Part shown: piece by piece, positions 34,882 to 47,060 of the stretch
Layout of the letters: each line of letters opens with the position of its first letter
Position numbering within the stretch: position 1 is the first letter of the stretch
From: Sphagnum compactum
Taxonomy: Eukaryota; Bryophyta; Sphagnopsida; Sphagnales
Direction of reading: 5' to 3'
Assembly (NCBI GenBank): GCA_965153455.1
Contig: OZ234495.1
Span: 8,242,875-8,306,874, forward strand
DNA: 64,000 bases
Notes under the pieces: generated by a model
The model's database searches: none
What the model saw: only the letters and a program-made list of their open reading frames with translations
Told to the model about the DNA's origin: nothing
Program-made: the position numbers and the translations under genes

Positions 34882-36476
34882 CAAGTGACTACTGGTCACT
34901 AATGTCAGATTGTAACAAGTTTTCCTCCCCTTCCCCCAAAGGTGTTGTTGGCCTTCTCTTAGAAAACAAGGAGTGTGTCACACTGTGGCCTTGCCATTTA
35001 CATTAATTAAAAAAAAAGTATCTTAAGGCAAAAGAAGAATTATGGAAACTCAAAATATTTCACCATGCAAAAACTATAATCTTCAACAAATCCTCTGAAA
35101 GAAAAAACCAAAATCCTTCAACATATTATAACTCTGTAACTAATCTCAAGTTTCAAACACAAGCCAAAATATCATCTTTCAAAAATCCTCATATAAAAAT
35201 AGACTCTATTATTACCTAGGGGCCAAAATCCCTTAAACTACTAAACTCTATAATGAATCTAAACACAATATCCTTCTTGCCTTAGTAGGCAAGGCCAATA
35301 AAGGATAAGTTATACACCCCCACCACCAACTGTAAAATTTGTTATTCTCCACAAACTTCTTTTTTTCAAATTTTTTTTGTACCGAAAGTTTTTTGTGAAG
35401 TTTTCAACCAAAAGAAAAAAGAAAAAAGAAAACTTGGTCGAATATTTGCTAGGAAAAACACACACAATTTTGTTCCAAAATTTTGCCCAATTTTCTTTTT
35501 GGTGGGAAAAACAACAAAATTTGTCGGGGGAAAAAAAGACATGGTTCACCACCACAGTTAGAATTGTGTGTTTCATTATTTGTTTCTAAATAATGTTTGG
35601 CACATGAATGAATATATTATGATGGGCACTATTGTGATATGCATGACTTAATTGCCTAACCTTTTTTTCTGCATGGATATACATCACTCATGGATATTCT
35701 TTTTTCTTAATTTTGAGGGAAAATTGGAGAAACAAACATGTTTTTTCACTGTGAAATGTGTTTTTGGCATCAGAATTCCCCCCAATTCTGTGAAATCAAT
35801 ATTATTTCTATTAAAAAAAACTGGGTCACCCTAAACCCTAAACCTTTGCTCCTTTTAATCTTGCTTGTCCAAGGTGCAGAGTATTTTGCTTGAGACAAAC
35901 CCATCAAGCTCACCTGATTTATGAATGATAACAAAGTTAAAAGCTTCTAGATTTTGATTGGGTGAAATGGATGCTTCTCATCAGCAATTCTCCAATTTCT
36001 AGTGTATCAAATTTCATTTTATTTTTTCCAACCGGGGTTAGACATGTTAGTCAAGGAGAAAAAAATGGTAAGCATACATTTTTTAAATAAATAAATTAGG
36101 GGGTGGAGGGTGACGAGGGTGGAACCGAAAAATGTTCCTAACCAAGTCTAGTTCCTAGGTTCTAAGCAATTCGATTGGCTCTATAGGCTTTTTTTTTTTT
36201 CTCATCCACAAACACAAGCTTGTTTCATGTACTTCATATATTTGTCTATATATTTTTACACTAATCCAACTTGGGCTATGCATTGCTTCACATTACCATT
36301 AACAATCAGTTATTTTATTTTATTTTTTCCTCTTCTTGACTATGTTTGCATGTATGATTTTCAATAGTTCAACATTATTTATGTTAATTTGAAATTCAAT
36401 TTAATTTGAATGAATATAAATATCATCGACAATTTTTAAAACATATTTAATTTTACTTTTTATATCCATGTTGATG
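34338..36476. other. Intergenic, with simple repeats
   Basis: Includes an (AT)n run near 34618-34631, a (TC)n run at 34849-34879, and two telomere-like units at 35828-35844. Short AT-rich open frames are not convincing. Confidence 0.5.
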
Positions 36477-36720
36477 GGTGGAAAAAAGAAAAACTTTGTG
36501 AATAAAAATCAAAGATGGGAACCCATTCATCAAAAATACAAAGCAAATGACAACAGAAGTAGACACAATCAAAAATCAAAAATCAAAAACGAATAATCAA
36601 CAAAAATTAGGTAAAGACCCTATGCAAAGAGGACTCACAACTATGAAATGACAATCAACAATAACAAAAAAAACCTAAACTGAAAAAGTTGCCATCTACC
36701 ACAAATGAATTGGTTAAACT
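36477..36720 (+). repeat. Dispersed repeat, copy 2
   Basis: Diverged partner of 12241-12480 in the same orientation, 24 kb away. Shared blocks include ATAAAAATCAA, GATGGGAACCCAT, GTAAAGACC, CAAAGAGGA and the end block CTACCACAAAT. Confidence 0.7.
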
Positions 36721-39700
36721 TGCAAATGAAAGAAGGGGTTAAGAGATCATTAGACAATGGATAAAATTGGCAAAGCTGAACCTAAGGCAATTGAACATTG
36801 GGATTATATCAATTATCCCACCAACCCACTATTCACTAGGTGCCCATTATGGTTCAATTGTGGATGAACCTCAATTGAATTAATATCCAGTTTCACCTTG
36901 ATAACCCATTATTTAAGCAGTAATGCGACTTGACAGGAAGGTAATCGGAAAATATTCTCATGTGAACATAGCAAGTTTTTAGGGATTTTGTTTTGTTTTT
37001 AGTGGTCATCAACTTTTTGCATGTTAACGACATAAATTATTTCGTCACTATTTATTTTTCTAAGATAGCTACAACAATTACTGTTTCAAGAAAACTTGTG
37101 AGCATGGGTAGGAAGTCTTGTTTGTTTGTGTATATATGTAGAACTAATCAGTACCAAACTATGGATGGCTGAGGAAGCTACGACATTGAAGGGAAGCTTG
37201 GAAAATAGGATGGTGGAAGGCAAGATAAGAAGGAGAATCCAAAAGCAATGCAAGCAGGTTTTTCTTTTTTCATCATCAGTTTTAGGAGATGGTAGGTTTG
37301 ACTTGTCGTGATTAGTAGTAGTTGTTTTCGTTATGCCAGCAACTACACTATGGCAAGCAATATATCCTTGGTAATAATAGATTCTATAAAGGGTTGATGC
37401 TGAAGATTGATGACGAAAAGAAGGAAGTCCGAGCTATAGAGAAAGGGGCATGTAGAGGAATCAATATGCATTTCGAATGGGGATATTTGTTGAATCTCTC
37501 TTTAATCCATGTCGTAGGGCAAGTGTCTAAGTGAATACCAAAAGCTTTAGTGGGGTGTCCTTGGGTTGGGTAGAATGAGAGAAATGAAAACAAAAATGGG
37601 AAGTTAATAGACATATATCTGCACCCCATACTTGCACAAAAATTTGTCTTTCCTAAGTGGTCCTAAATCAACCTGGGTATATGTCACTCATATTTTGGTT
37701 CGGACATTGAAATCAAGATGTCTCTAAAATTAAGGTTTATCAGACAAGGAACTTAATGTTTTTTTGCATTGTTGCATTTGTTGGAAATGGGTTAGTAGCT
37801 CACATGGATTGACCAAACATTGAAGGTTTTGACTTCAAGCTATACCTCAGTAGATTTTAAACTTTTAACGTATGGTTTTGTACATGGCAGGAAATTGTTT
37901 GCTACCACTATGACAAGTTAGTGAGAGATCACCATGTATGTACTAGTTGGCAATTCACACATTGAACATTGAACCTTGTTCTGACAGATCAGTAACACCA
38001 ATGGAATTTCTAGTAGCATTGGGTTTGCAGTCTCGACATTGTAAGTTGTTGGAATTAATGGTGTTTTAGAATTCCTAGGGTTTGTGTTTCTACTATGAAT
38101 TATTTATGCACAAGAGATTTATTTTTTATACACCCTTCTTTTTAGGTTACAATAGGTCATATCTATAGATAAATAAGTAAGAAAATAAATAACTATTAGA
38201 TAAGTAGATGTTTTATACATAGATAAAGGTTGTTTTTACTACCTATCAAGTAAAAACCTTATCTGGGGTTGTTAGTAGATAGGTAGTAAAAAAAACAATG
38301 GAACTAACCACCATGGTTAGGTGTTGAACTGGAACCCAACAGAAAAGTATTTTTGGATCACTTATCATTCATCCTTCATGATGCATTGGTGGGTGCTGGT
38401 TCTCTACAGCCAGTTGGAACAACTTTCCTTGGATCATCCATTGCTTGGACTATAAGGGAAATTTGGCCAAGTTTTTCAATTGCGGTCCTCAAGGAAATGT
38501 GCCCCAACTTCCTTGTATTTTTCACCGTGTGCAACATTTTTGAATGCCTTCAGTCTCACATACTTTCATCCAATCATGCAATTTCTTTGAATGTCTCAAG
38601 GAATTGAGATAAGCACCTTGTATTTTCATCCATGATGCAACCTCCCATGATTTGTTCATTTTGTTGAATTTTCATCCATTTTTAATTTCCTAATTTGATT
38701 TCCCTTGGAAAGTGAGGCCATTTATTTCAGATTTTTATCCATTGCACAACTTCCCTAGATGAATCCCTTAAAAATGTGATCAAAATCCTTCCATGCTTTC
38801 ACCAAGGAGACTCCTTGAATTTTGGTGCATTGTGCAACTTCCTTAGATGCTTGTTTCTTTCTTTTCAACAAAAATTTTCAATATTTTTGGCAGGCCTAAA
38901 CATTTTCCAAATACTTATAATCCTTATCTCCAAAATAATATCAATCGAAGTTAAGAACATCTTTGAGAGCAAGTGTGAAAGGGATTAGTGATCCTCCTTA
39001 GGTAGTTTTGTGTGTTTTTCCATAGCAAAGGTTGTGAATAGCTTTGCAAAGAGAATGTAAGTCGTTTATATTTTGAAGCACATGGTAGTTGCAAATGAAG
39101 GCTCTTTGAAGCTTTGTGCTCTTATGTTTTCCATCCGTTTCTCATATGCTTCTTGTGATTGGTGAAGGCTTTGAAACATGATTTGTTACTTTGCCTCTTG
39201 GCAACTCACTTTTGAGTTTGCTCTTTTGGCTCAAACTTGGGAGGGAGAGGATTGGATTAAGGCGATGATTAGAAAAATAAGCAAATTCAATTAAAATTGA
39301 AGAATATTTTCCTATTGGACACCACTTAAACAAATACTTAAACTCATGCACATTTTGTGTCAAAGATAGAGCAACATGTAATTTAGTTGCATTTGAATAT
39401 GGTGCTCACCTTGCATGCTTGCCCAAGCATGAACTCCAACCACTAATCTTTTCTCTTTAGTTTTTCTTGTGTTTTGTGGGCACAAAAAGAGAACGACTAC
39501 TAATATTTCATGTGGTAGAAAAAAGGATTCCTTAACACATATTGCACTAACTACCAACACAATTATAAAAATTAAGTGTGTGAGGAACTTTTAGCACTTA
39601 ATTTGAATGTCTCAAATTTCTGCCAATTAGTACTAATTAGGTACACTAAGCTATCTACTAGAAGACAAAACCTCATTTCAGGAGAGGATATATTGTAATT

Positions 39701-42589
39701 TGTGAGATAGGCACTATCACAAATGTGCTCATGTCAGTTATTTTGACAGCCTTTTTTCTCAGGCAACTTACACTTATTCTTAGTGATGAGGCCTTGAGGC
39801 CTTGAGGCCTTGAGGAGGGGTTTAGGGTTAAAGAGTGTAATCTTGCCTCGGGTTGTTATTTTGGGGACTCCTTGCTTTGAGGGAGTTACGCAACAACATA
39901 AAGCAATGCTTGCTCGTCTCCTAGAATGCCCAATGATATTGCAAAACTCCGCCTAGTGTTAAGAGGCACGAGGGAAATTGCACCTTATAGAACGCAATGC
40001 ATGCTTGGTAGTGTTAGAAAATTGGGCCAAGGCTTCATGGTTAGGGTTTTTTTTGTTTTGGGTGTGTTTTTGGAGGGGCCAAACTTGAGGGTTGAGGTTA
40101 ATAATGAACCCCTGAGGCCAGAGGTTGAGGGCCGATTATTTCAGGAACATCCAAAAAGGCACCTCCTCGAAAGGTAAGGTTGAAAAGCTTCTTTGAATAC
40201 CAACCAACCTTGTAAGCTTTCAAGCTTGAGCTCAAAAACATTAGCATAGAATCCTTGGGTTTTTTACCTGTCCAAGGAAATGAAAGAGGAAACAAAAGTT
40301 TGAACATTTCAACCTTAAGAGTAGGGTTTAACGTACTCCAGGTTTTAAACTTGAATCCCAAAGTAGTTCTACATTTCCCCCCACTTACTTAGTCAAGTTA
40401 TCTTTCATTGAAACAAGGGTCACATACATCTTTCTATGAAGGTTGTTTGTTTGTTTTGTTTGTCACATTGAGAACTCCCAAACCATGGCACCTCTTGTCG
40501 TACGCAACTCTTGCTACCACTAGAAAGCTCGCTCTCAATAATGAGTAAGGGTGCACCGAGTTGGTTTCATAATGTTTCAACTTTCAACCTATGTTGTAGA
40601 AGTTATTGAATATTTAATAATTTTTTTACTGAAAATTCATTCAAATCAAAACTAAAAATTATTGGGGAATTATTGGGCACACTTTTGATATTGTTGGAAA
40701 GCCCTCATTGAGAAAATTTTAATAAATACGATTTTTTCGTTTACCTAAGGTGTGGAAGATATTGGATTTTGAGTAGTTTTTTTCATTGAAAATTAAATTA
40801 AATGAACCAAAAAATTATTTTGAAAGGAAAAATTAATCGGTAACTTAGTTCACACTTGAGCCAATGGCACAAGATACACCAATACAATATAATAATCTAC
40901 CTGAGCTAGGGTTATAGTTGGTGCTTTTGGGGTGGGTTGTGCCTTGTGAGCAATGCACAAGCACATAACAACAATTGCCAACAATTTTCAAACCCCTCAT
41001 TGTTCAAACATTTTTGCAATAAATTATTCATCACATTGCACCCATTCACATACACATGGAAAGTCAAGGTTCCTTTTTAAATGTAATTATGTGGGACATA
41101 GCATAATTGGCATGATTAGTGATTTTTTGGGATGAATTTTAGCTAAAATAATGCCAAAAAATTCATAATCAATGTTTATTTTACATGTTTTTTAATTCTA
41201 AATCATGTTAGCATTAAAAATGTGTGATGTATTTATATGCATAAATTTGTAATCCATTATTGTAGCTTTTGCATAAATATGAAGGAATCTCATAATTATA
41301 AATATTTAGAAACCATAAATTTGGTGAAAAGGAGGTTGAGAATAAAATTGCGAATTCTCTTTTTGCAATGTAAAATGTGTTTTTTCGGGCCATAAAAATC
41401 ACCTCCTTTTGCAAGATTTACTGGGCATGGTATGAAACACCTTTGCAAAGCTCTCCAGTAGATTGTCAAGCTTGTTGTGCACATGACAACATGTTCATTC
41501 AAATTGGTCCCTCCATGTGTTCAATTTCAGAGTTAATGGGGAAAAAAACAGCAAAACAACAACAACAACAACACATTATTCCAACAAAACTTATTCAACA
41601 AAGTTAGGTTATATTCCACCACCAGTTCCCAGTTCCCAACACATTCTATACACGTGATCCAACTAATTTTGTTTGTCATTGGGTTTATCAGAGTTGTTGT
41701 CATCACTTGTGAGTAGATGTCAATCAACGAACTTGAGCACCGAATAACTAGAAATCCGGTGCTAAACAAAAGAAAATCCTCAAATTTGGTGACCATTCAT
41801 CACTTGTGTCTTCAGTAGTGCAGGGTCTCCCCCACAAATCTATATTTTGCCAAACAAAGCAAGGCCTTGCTTGGACACGAAGAATGTGCTTTTTTGCTTT
41901 CTGTTTACATAATAAACTCGAGCACCGAACATCTAGTTTGAAATCTAGTTGCAGACAAACAGGCGTCAATTCAGCCAACAATCGTTCCCCAGTTTCTTTG
42001 TATGCAAGGTCCCACAACTCTCTGTCCTGAACAAACCAGTAGACCTTGGACAGAGTGTGTGTGTGTGTGTGCATTGCTTCCAGTGTAAGATCAGTGTGTT
42101 GGGTGGGTATTAGGAACTGGCACCCAAACCCCCGTTTCGGTATATATCTGGGCAATTATTATGGTTGTCCAAAATCAAATGCCCCGAATTCGTTCATTTG
42201 TGCCATTCAAAAAAAAACACAAAAGGAATCAAAATACGTACCTAGATTTTTAAATATACAACCACAGTTCTCAATTTTATTGAAAAAGTCAAATGACCAC
42301 TTAGATACCCGGCTGGTTCGAAGCTGCTGGCTCTTTCATTAAGCACCAAATGCGTCTTGTTGAACACTCGAAACCTGCAGTTTATTTTGGTTCTGATTTA
42401 TTCAAAACCATGGAACCGATGGTTATCAACAAAATCAAATACCTGCCCCAACACTGATCCTAATCCCCACCTTCCTCTGATCATGACCCATTATTGTTCT
42501 CTCTCTCTCCACCCAGTCACTAAATTACCCAATTCCATTATTGACTAGTGGGCCTCTCTCACAGCTCTGCCATTGGGCCGCTTGTTAGG
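36721..42589. other. Intergenic, no supported gene
   Basis: Open frames at 37126-37534 and 39926-40177 were read and show no recognisable family. (GAGGCCTT)3 lies at 39788-39815 and (GT)n at about 42055-42071. Segments at 38380-38850 look like old, diverged repeats around a CCATTGCACAACTTCC motif. Confidence 0.45.
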
Positions 42590-42900
42590 TCACCCATCCC
42601 AATATTATTCCTGTTGAAATGGGCTTAACTCTTCGAGTTCTTATTGGAACCTTGTTTAATTAATTCTAATGTAAATTTCATAAACAAAAATCACTTTAAA
42701 TTCAAATTTTTTTTCCTCTATTGGTCTGACAATTAGCAAAGTCTTCGCCCCTTCCCAATACTATTCCATATCAAAGTGAGCTTAAACTTCAAAGTTCTTG
42801 TGAAAAAACCCATTTTTGAAAAAAGTTGAATTTTCAAAGACAAAAACATCACTCTAAATTCCATAACTTTTCCTCCATTGGTCCAAAGATTGCGCAATGA
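42590..42900 (+). repeat. Diverged tandem duplication, about 165-bp period
   Basis: CCCATCCCAATATTATTCC, then GGGCTTAACTCTTCGAGTTCTT, then AAAAATCACTTTAAATTC, then CTCTATTGGTCTGACAATTAGCAAAG (from 42591) is followed by a second set: CCCTTCCCAATACTATTCC, GAGCTTAAACTTCAAAGTTCTT, AACATCACTCTAAATTCC, CTCCATTGGTCCAAAGATTGCGCAA. Confidence 0.65.
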
Positions 42901-43327
42901 CAAGCTGTGCACATCGCACACATGCGCAACACCGCGTCCACAATGCCCTTGTCAAGAGCTTTCCAATCCTAGAGAATACGTAGAGCGAGAGGCCCCACGG
43001 TTTGGGAGGTTTATGGCGTGATCACATCCAAACAAACAGAAGAGAAAAAACACTGATCTTCATATACAGATTGCTTACCCACGTCCACCACGGGACTTTT
43101 ATCTTGTAAGTGCATTTCTCTCTGCCAAGAAAACATGAAGTCAGTGTGTAGTCTCATCACCGAAGATGTCAGACATGATTCAGAGTCTTTGCTGCAATCA
43201 GATACAGAAGTGAAGTAGCAGTAGCAGCAGCAGTAGTAGTCTAGGAATAGGTTACACAACTTACAACTTTCTGCTGAGACTTCTGCAACTATACTACAGC
43301 ACAAAATGCATAACTTAATATCAATCA

Positions 43328-43477
43328 TTCAGAGACGGCCCCTCCCCCAGAGCTGCTGCTGCTGCTGCTGCCATCAAACTCGGAGCGCACTTTACTTAAC
43401 TCATCTCTTCCGTGATCAGCGCTGATGGGTATTTTAATTACTGGATCACTGATGAGAGAGACTTTTTGCTGTCATCT
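43328..43477 (-). CDS. Doubtful terminal exon of an unrecognised gene
   Basis: On the minus strand, after a possible acceptor (TCAGATGACAG), a frame of about 48 codons reads QKVSLISDPVIKIPIS, then ADHGRDELSKVRSEFDG, a serine run from (AGC)n, then GGGAVSE and a stop at about 43330. The local composition is less AT-rich than the flanks and the peptide is mixed in composition. No protein family is recognised, no upstream exon could be joined, and chance cannot be excluded. Confidence 0.2.
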
Positions 43478-43629
43478 GATTTGCTCAAGACAAGCGAAGG
43501 TAAAATCCGTGAATTGAGTTGAGTTGAATTTGTCGTTTCTCCCTTTGGGAATCTAATTCTTCTTCACTTACGCACATAAATAAAACCCACCACCCAAATC
43601 TCAGATCAGTTGAAGAAAAATAGAAAAAC

Positions 43630-43633
<4 letters not shown>

Positions 43634-43660
<27 letters not shown>
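43634..43660. repeat. (AG)13 microsatellite
   Basis: Uninterrupted AG tract. Confidence 0.95.
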
Positions 43661-43664
<4 letters not shown>

Positions 43665-46249
43665 GTGTACCACTCTTGCAGCTGATCAGCAACAACCAAC
43701 CCAACCGAAAGCTAATAAAAACACAAATTGTGAGTATAGTACATTAACTGTCCCCATGTGCTCTCCTGTTTTTGGAGTCTATTTTTTTGTTTGTCTAGGG
43801 GATTTGAATCAACAAAGACAGACAAAAAGCTTGACCTAAAATTAACCCCACCCATTTCTTCTGCCAAACTCTTTTTGCCAAACCTTTTAATTGCAATAAC
43901 AACACAACAAATCTGTCTTTGCTGGCTGTCCCCATTGGATTCATAGGCGAGGAGGCGGCCTTTGTGATTGCTCCCATTATGTTGTTTATGATGCTCCCTA
44001 GTCCTGTCCCCACTACCAGAGTTATGGTGGTAGAGTTATGATGGATGGCCCCCATTGGTCGGTAGGTAGATAGGTAGGTAGGTAGGGGATGTGCATTGTG
44101 GAAGGACTAGGGATTGTTTTGCTCCAATTCTAATTGCTCAGTATCTTTCCTTCCTAATGTATATATAGTTTCATTTCAATAAGAACTATAAGTTTTTCAT
44201 CTAAAGGAACAAATGGTTGTATTCTTTTTATTGCATTTTTCAAACCTTCAAAAAAATGGGAATTGTCATTATTTTTATTCTTGATCAAAGAAAAAAATAA
44301 AAATCTAAACATTTTAAATTTTGATGCAAACAAAAAATTGTAATTAAATTTATGGTGACTTAAATATGTGCATATTAAAATTTTAGATAATAATAAGGTG
44401 GGAGAAAAGAAAGGTTCCTTTCTCTAATACCTCCCAAACAATATCTTGTTTGATGTAAATAATGTAAAATTTTAATATTTAATGTTCTCCCCCCCCCCCC
44501 CCCCCTCCCCCCCCAAAGTTGTTGGGCCCTTTTCTAAGCAATAATTACACATTCATTTGGGCCTATGGCAATTTAATGAACTAGAAATAATTTGCCTTTT
44601 ATGGACAAAAATAGGAGTTGTTCAAATATAACGATTACTTTTGAGGATTATGATAAAGTTATGTATAATGTTGATAAAAATGAATGATTGATGTGGCATT
44701 TCATCAAGGCAAATGTAAAATGAATGATTAGGGTTGAAGGTATTGAAGGTTACCATTTGTTTGTTGCCCAACTTCACAAATATGATAGTTGGGCTTTACA
44801 TAAACTTTGTTGGAGAAACATTTGTTTTCATGATCAAGGGTGGCATGTTGGTCTAATGAGGGTTGTAGTATAGGGTGATTGTTATCTTGCCAAGCTAATT
44901 TCATTCTCTAGTATGTTTATTTTTTGTTTTTTAATTGTGGTTTGTATGATTGTGAATGTTTTCTTGGTGAAAAAAGTGGTGGAAAGCTTGGTATTGGTTT
45001 CACAATTCATGAAGGACATGGATGCAAGTGTAGACATTCAATGCAAAAAGGTATATAGGTTGCCTTGTTTCTAAGACCACACAAGATGATGAAGCATCCT
45101 TACCATGGGAGAAATCGTAAAAACTTGTTGTTTAGCAAAAAGGTAGTGCGGAAGCTTTATGCAATTGTTACATTATGAACTTACCCCGCCCCCACCCCAA
45201 CCCCCATATAGATATTTTAGACCTTGACAAGGTGATTTTATAAGCCTTTTTGTAAATCTTTTCTTTTGTTTATCACAAAATAAAAACATAGAAGATAAAA
45301 ACAATCATAACCTCAACAGGCTCCCCATTTGATTCAAGACTTTGTGATGGCCTAACAAAATTTCCCCCCCCCCAAAAGACGAAATGTAAAAACTAACATG
45401 TTAATTGTAGCTTCTCTCATAGATTCCATGTTTGTTATCTTATAAACATGTTACTTCAACTCAAAACATCATATGGGTCCAATATGCCAAGTTATGGATT
45501 AAGTCAAAAAAATTACAAGAAAACAAATAGAATATAACCCTCACAAAAAAACATTCAAGCATGTAAAAACCCTTATAATATCCCAAGTTTAATGTATCCA
45601 TGAGTTGTCTTTGATTATACAGTTTTTTTTTATTTCTTTAATATGTGCCAATACATCAAGTGTCTCTTGTCCTTATATAATACTAAAACTACAAGTAGAA
45701 GTTGGCCTACTCCTTTAGCATAGCAAGCGGTGTAAACACCATGGATTTGGGGTTTGAAATCATAGAACTCTCACTTGTAAAGATAAGTAAAAAATAAAAT
45801 ACAATTAGTACCTCACAATAATGATACACCTCACCGTTATATAATGTTGCAAAGCTAAATTAGCACATTTTGGGTTTAGTGCAAAACATAAAACTATTTT
45901 TTTTGCTTGAATAAAAATATGGAGAATGTGAATCACTAGAATTTCAACCGTCAATGTCTTAGATATGAGAGGTGACTTTTATAATCATTAAGTTCTAGAA
46001 CCAAACCTAGGTCATAATGATTAATTGAATAAAAATGAAACCTTTCAAAATTTGAAGGAATTCACAAAACAATTGTGATCTTTTAAAAATTTGGAACTAA
46101 TTTGCATAGTTCACAAAATATTACTAATTCAATTATAATAAAATTCTTGGTTATTAGTATTAACATTGTCACATTGCATCAATTTTGACACTAATGCAAT
46201 CTAACTTCACATTGGTTTAATGTCAACCTAATTCAAAGCAATAATTGTT
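43661..46249. other. Intergenic, with simple repeats
   Basis: GTAG/ATAG repeats lie at 44061-44086 and a C17 run followed by C8 at 44489-44514. The rest is AT-rich without recognisable coding sequence. Confidence 0.5.
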
Positions 46250-46860
46250 TTGCATGGATTTCTTTTACCCTAATGATGATTCAAATTTAGTCGTGACATA
46301 AGGATGATTGGTTGGATTTGGGTCCCATCATCATGGTGACCAAAATTCCATCACAAAATAAATACAAATCAAAACCATCAAGATGCGGTGACTAGATTTT
46401 TATCATCATTTTGACTTCAAAAAAAAAATTAAAATTTTATTTAAAGAAAATTTGCAACTAAAATTTGGTTGTTTATGAACCAAGCTAGGTGTCCAAATGA
46501 TTAAAACCAACTCCAGTTCAATCATAATTCAACAACTTGAATCTAGTCCCCCAAAAAATTAAAAGAATTGATCATCCATCAAAGTAGGCAACTAAATTTT
46601 GATCGCCATCTCAACAGTCAAGAATTCATTTTTTGTCAAATTTTCTTTTCAAAAATTTGCAACTAACTTTTGATTATTCATATGGATTGGGGGGACTTGG
46701 GTAGACAAAATGTCCATAGGGACTAAAACCATGTTGACCATATCCATTCCAATCATAATCCAACAATGACCAAAATCTAGTCTCCAAAAAAGAATAAAAA
46801 TTAAATCTTGACTATTTAAATGTGATGATGAAATTTTCAATCACCATTTTGATGGTCTTT
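46250..46860. repeat. Satellite-like diverged units, left block
   Basis: Units of very roughly 180-240 bp recur around AAAATTTGCAACTAA, TGTCCATAGGGAC or similar, CAATCATAATCCAACAA, and AATCTAGTC.CCAAAAAA. Similar phrases (GGTGGACTTGGTCCCAATCC, CCCTATGGACACC) recur to the right of the transposase relic. The exact period is uncertain. Confidence 0.45.
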
Positions 46861-47060
46861 TTTTCTTTTTTCTTTGCTTTGGGATGGGATTTTGGTTGTT
46901 ATTCAAGCTTCCTTAAATTATGGATTTCTAAAAATAGTGCCTGGATTTCCATAAAATAAGTTTGGAATTGTCCATAAAATACGAAAAAAATTATACACAC
47001 GCAGCAACTGGCAGCAGGGTTTCCTCAATAGGGTCCAACATTTTTGTTTGTCTGTGCATC

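Noticed and set aside
39926-40361. Overlapping + and - frames near 40 kb
   Set aside because: Neither shows a recognisable family or a splice partner; the region is probably old repeat debris.
45721-45780. tRNA-like bases (GCGGTGTAAACACC, GGGTTTGAAATC)
   Set aside because: No acceptor or anticodon stem could be formed, so neither tRNA nor SINE is supported.
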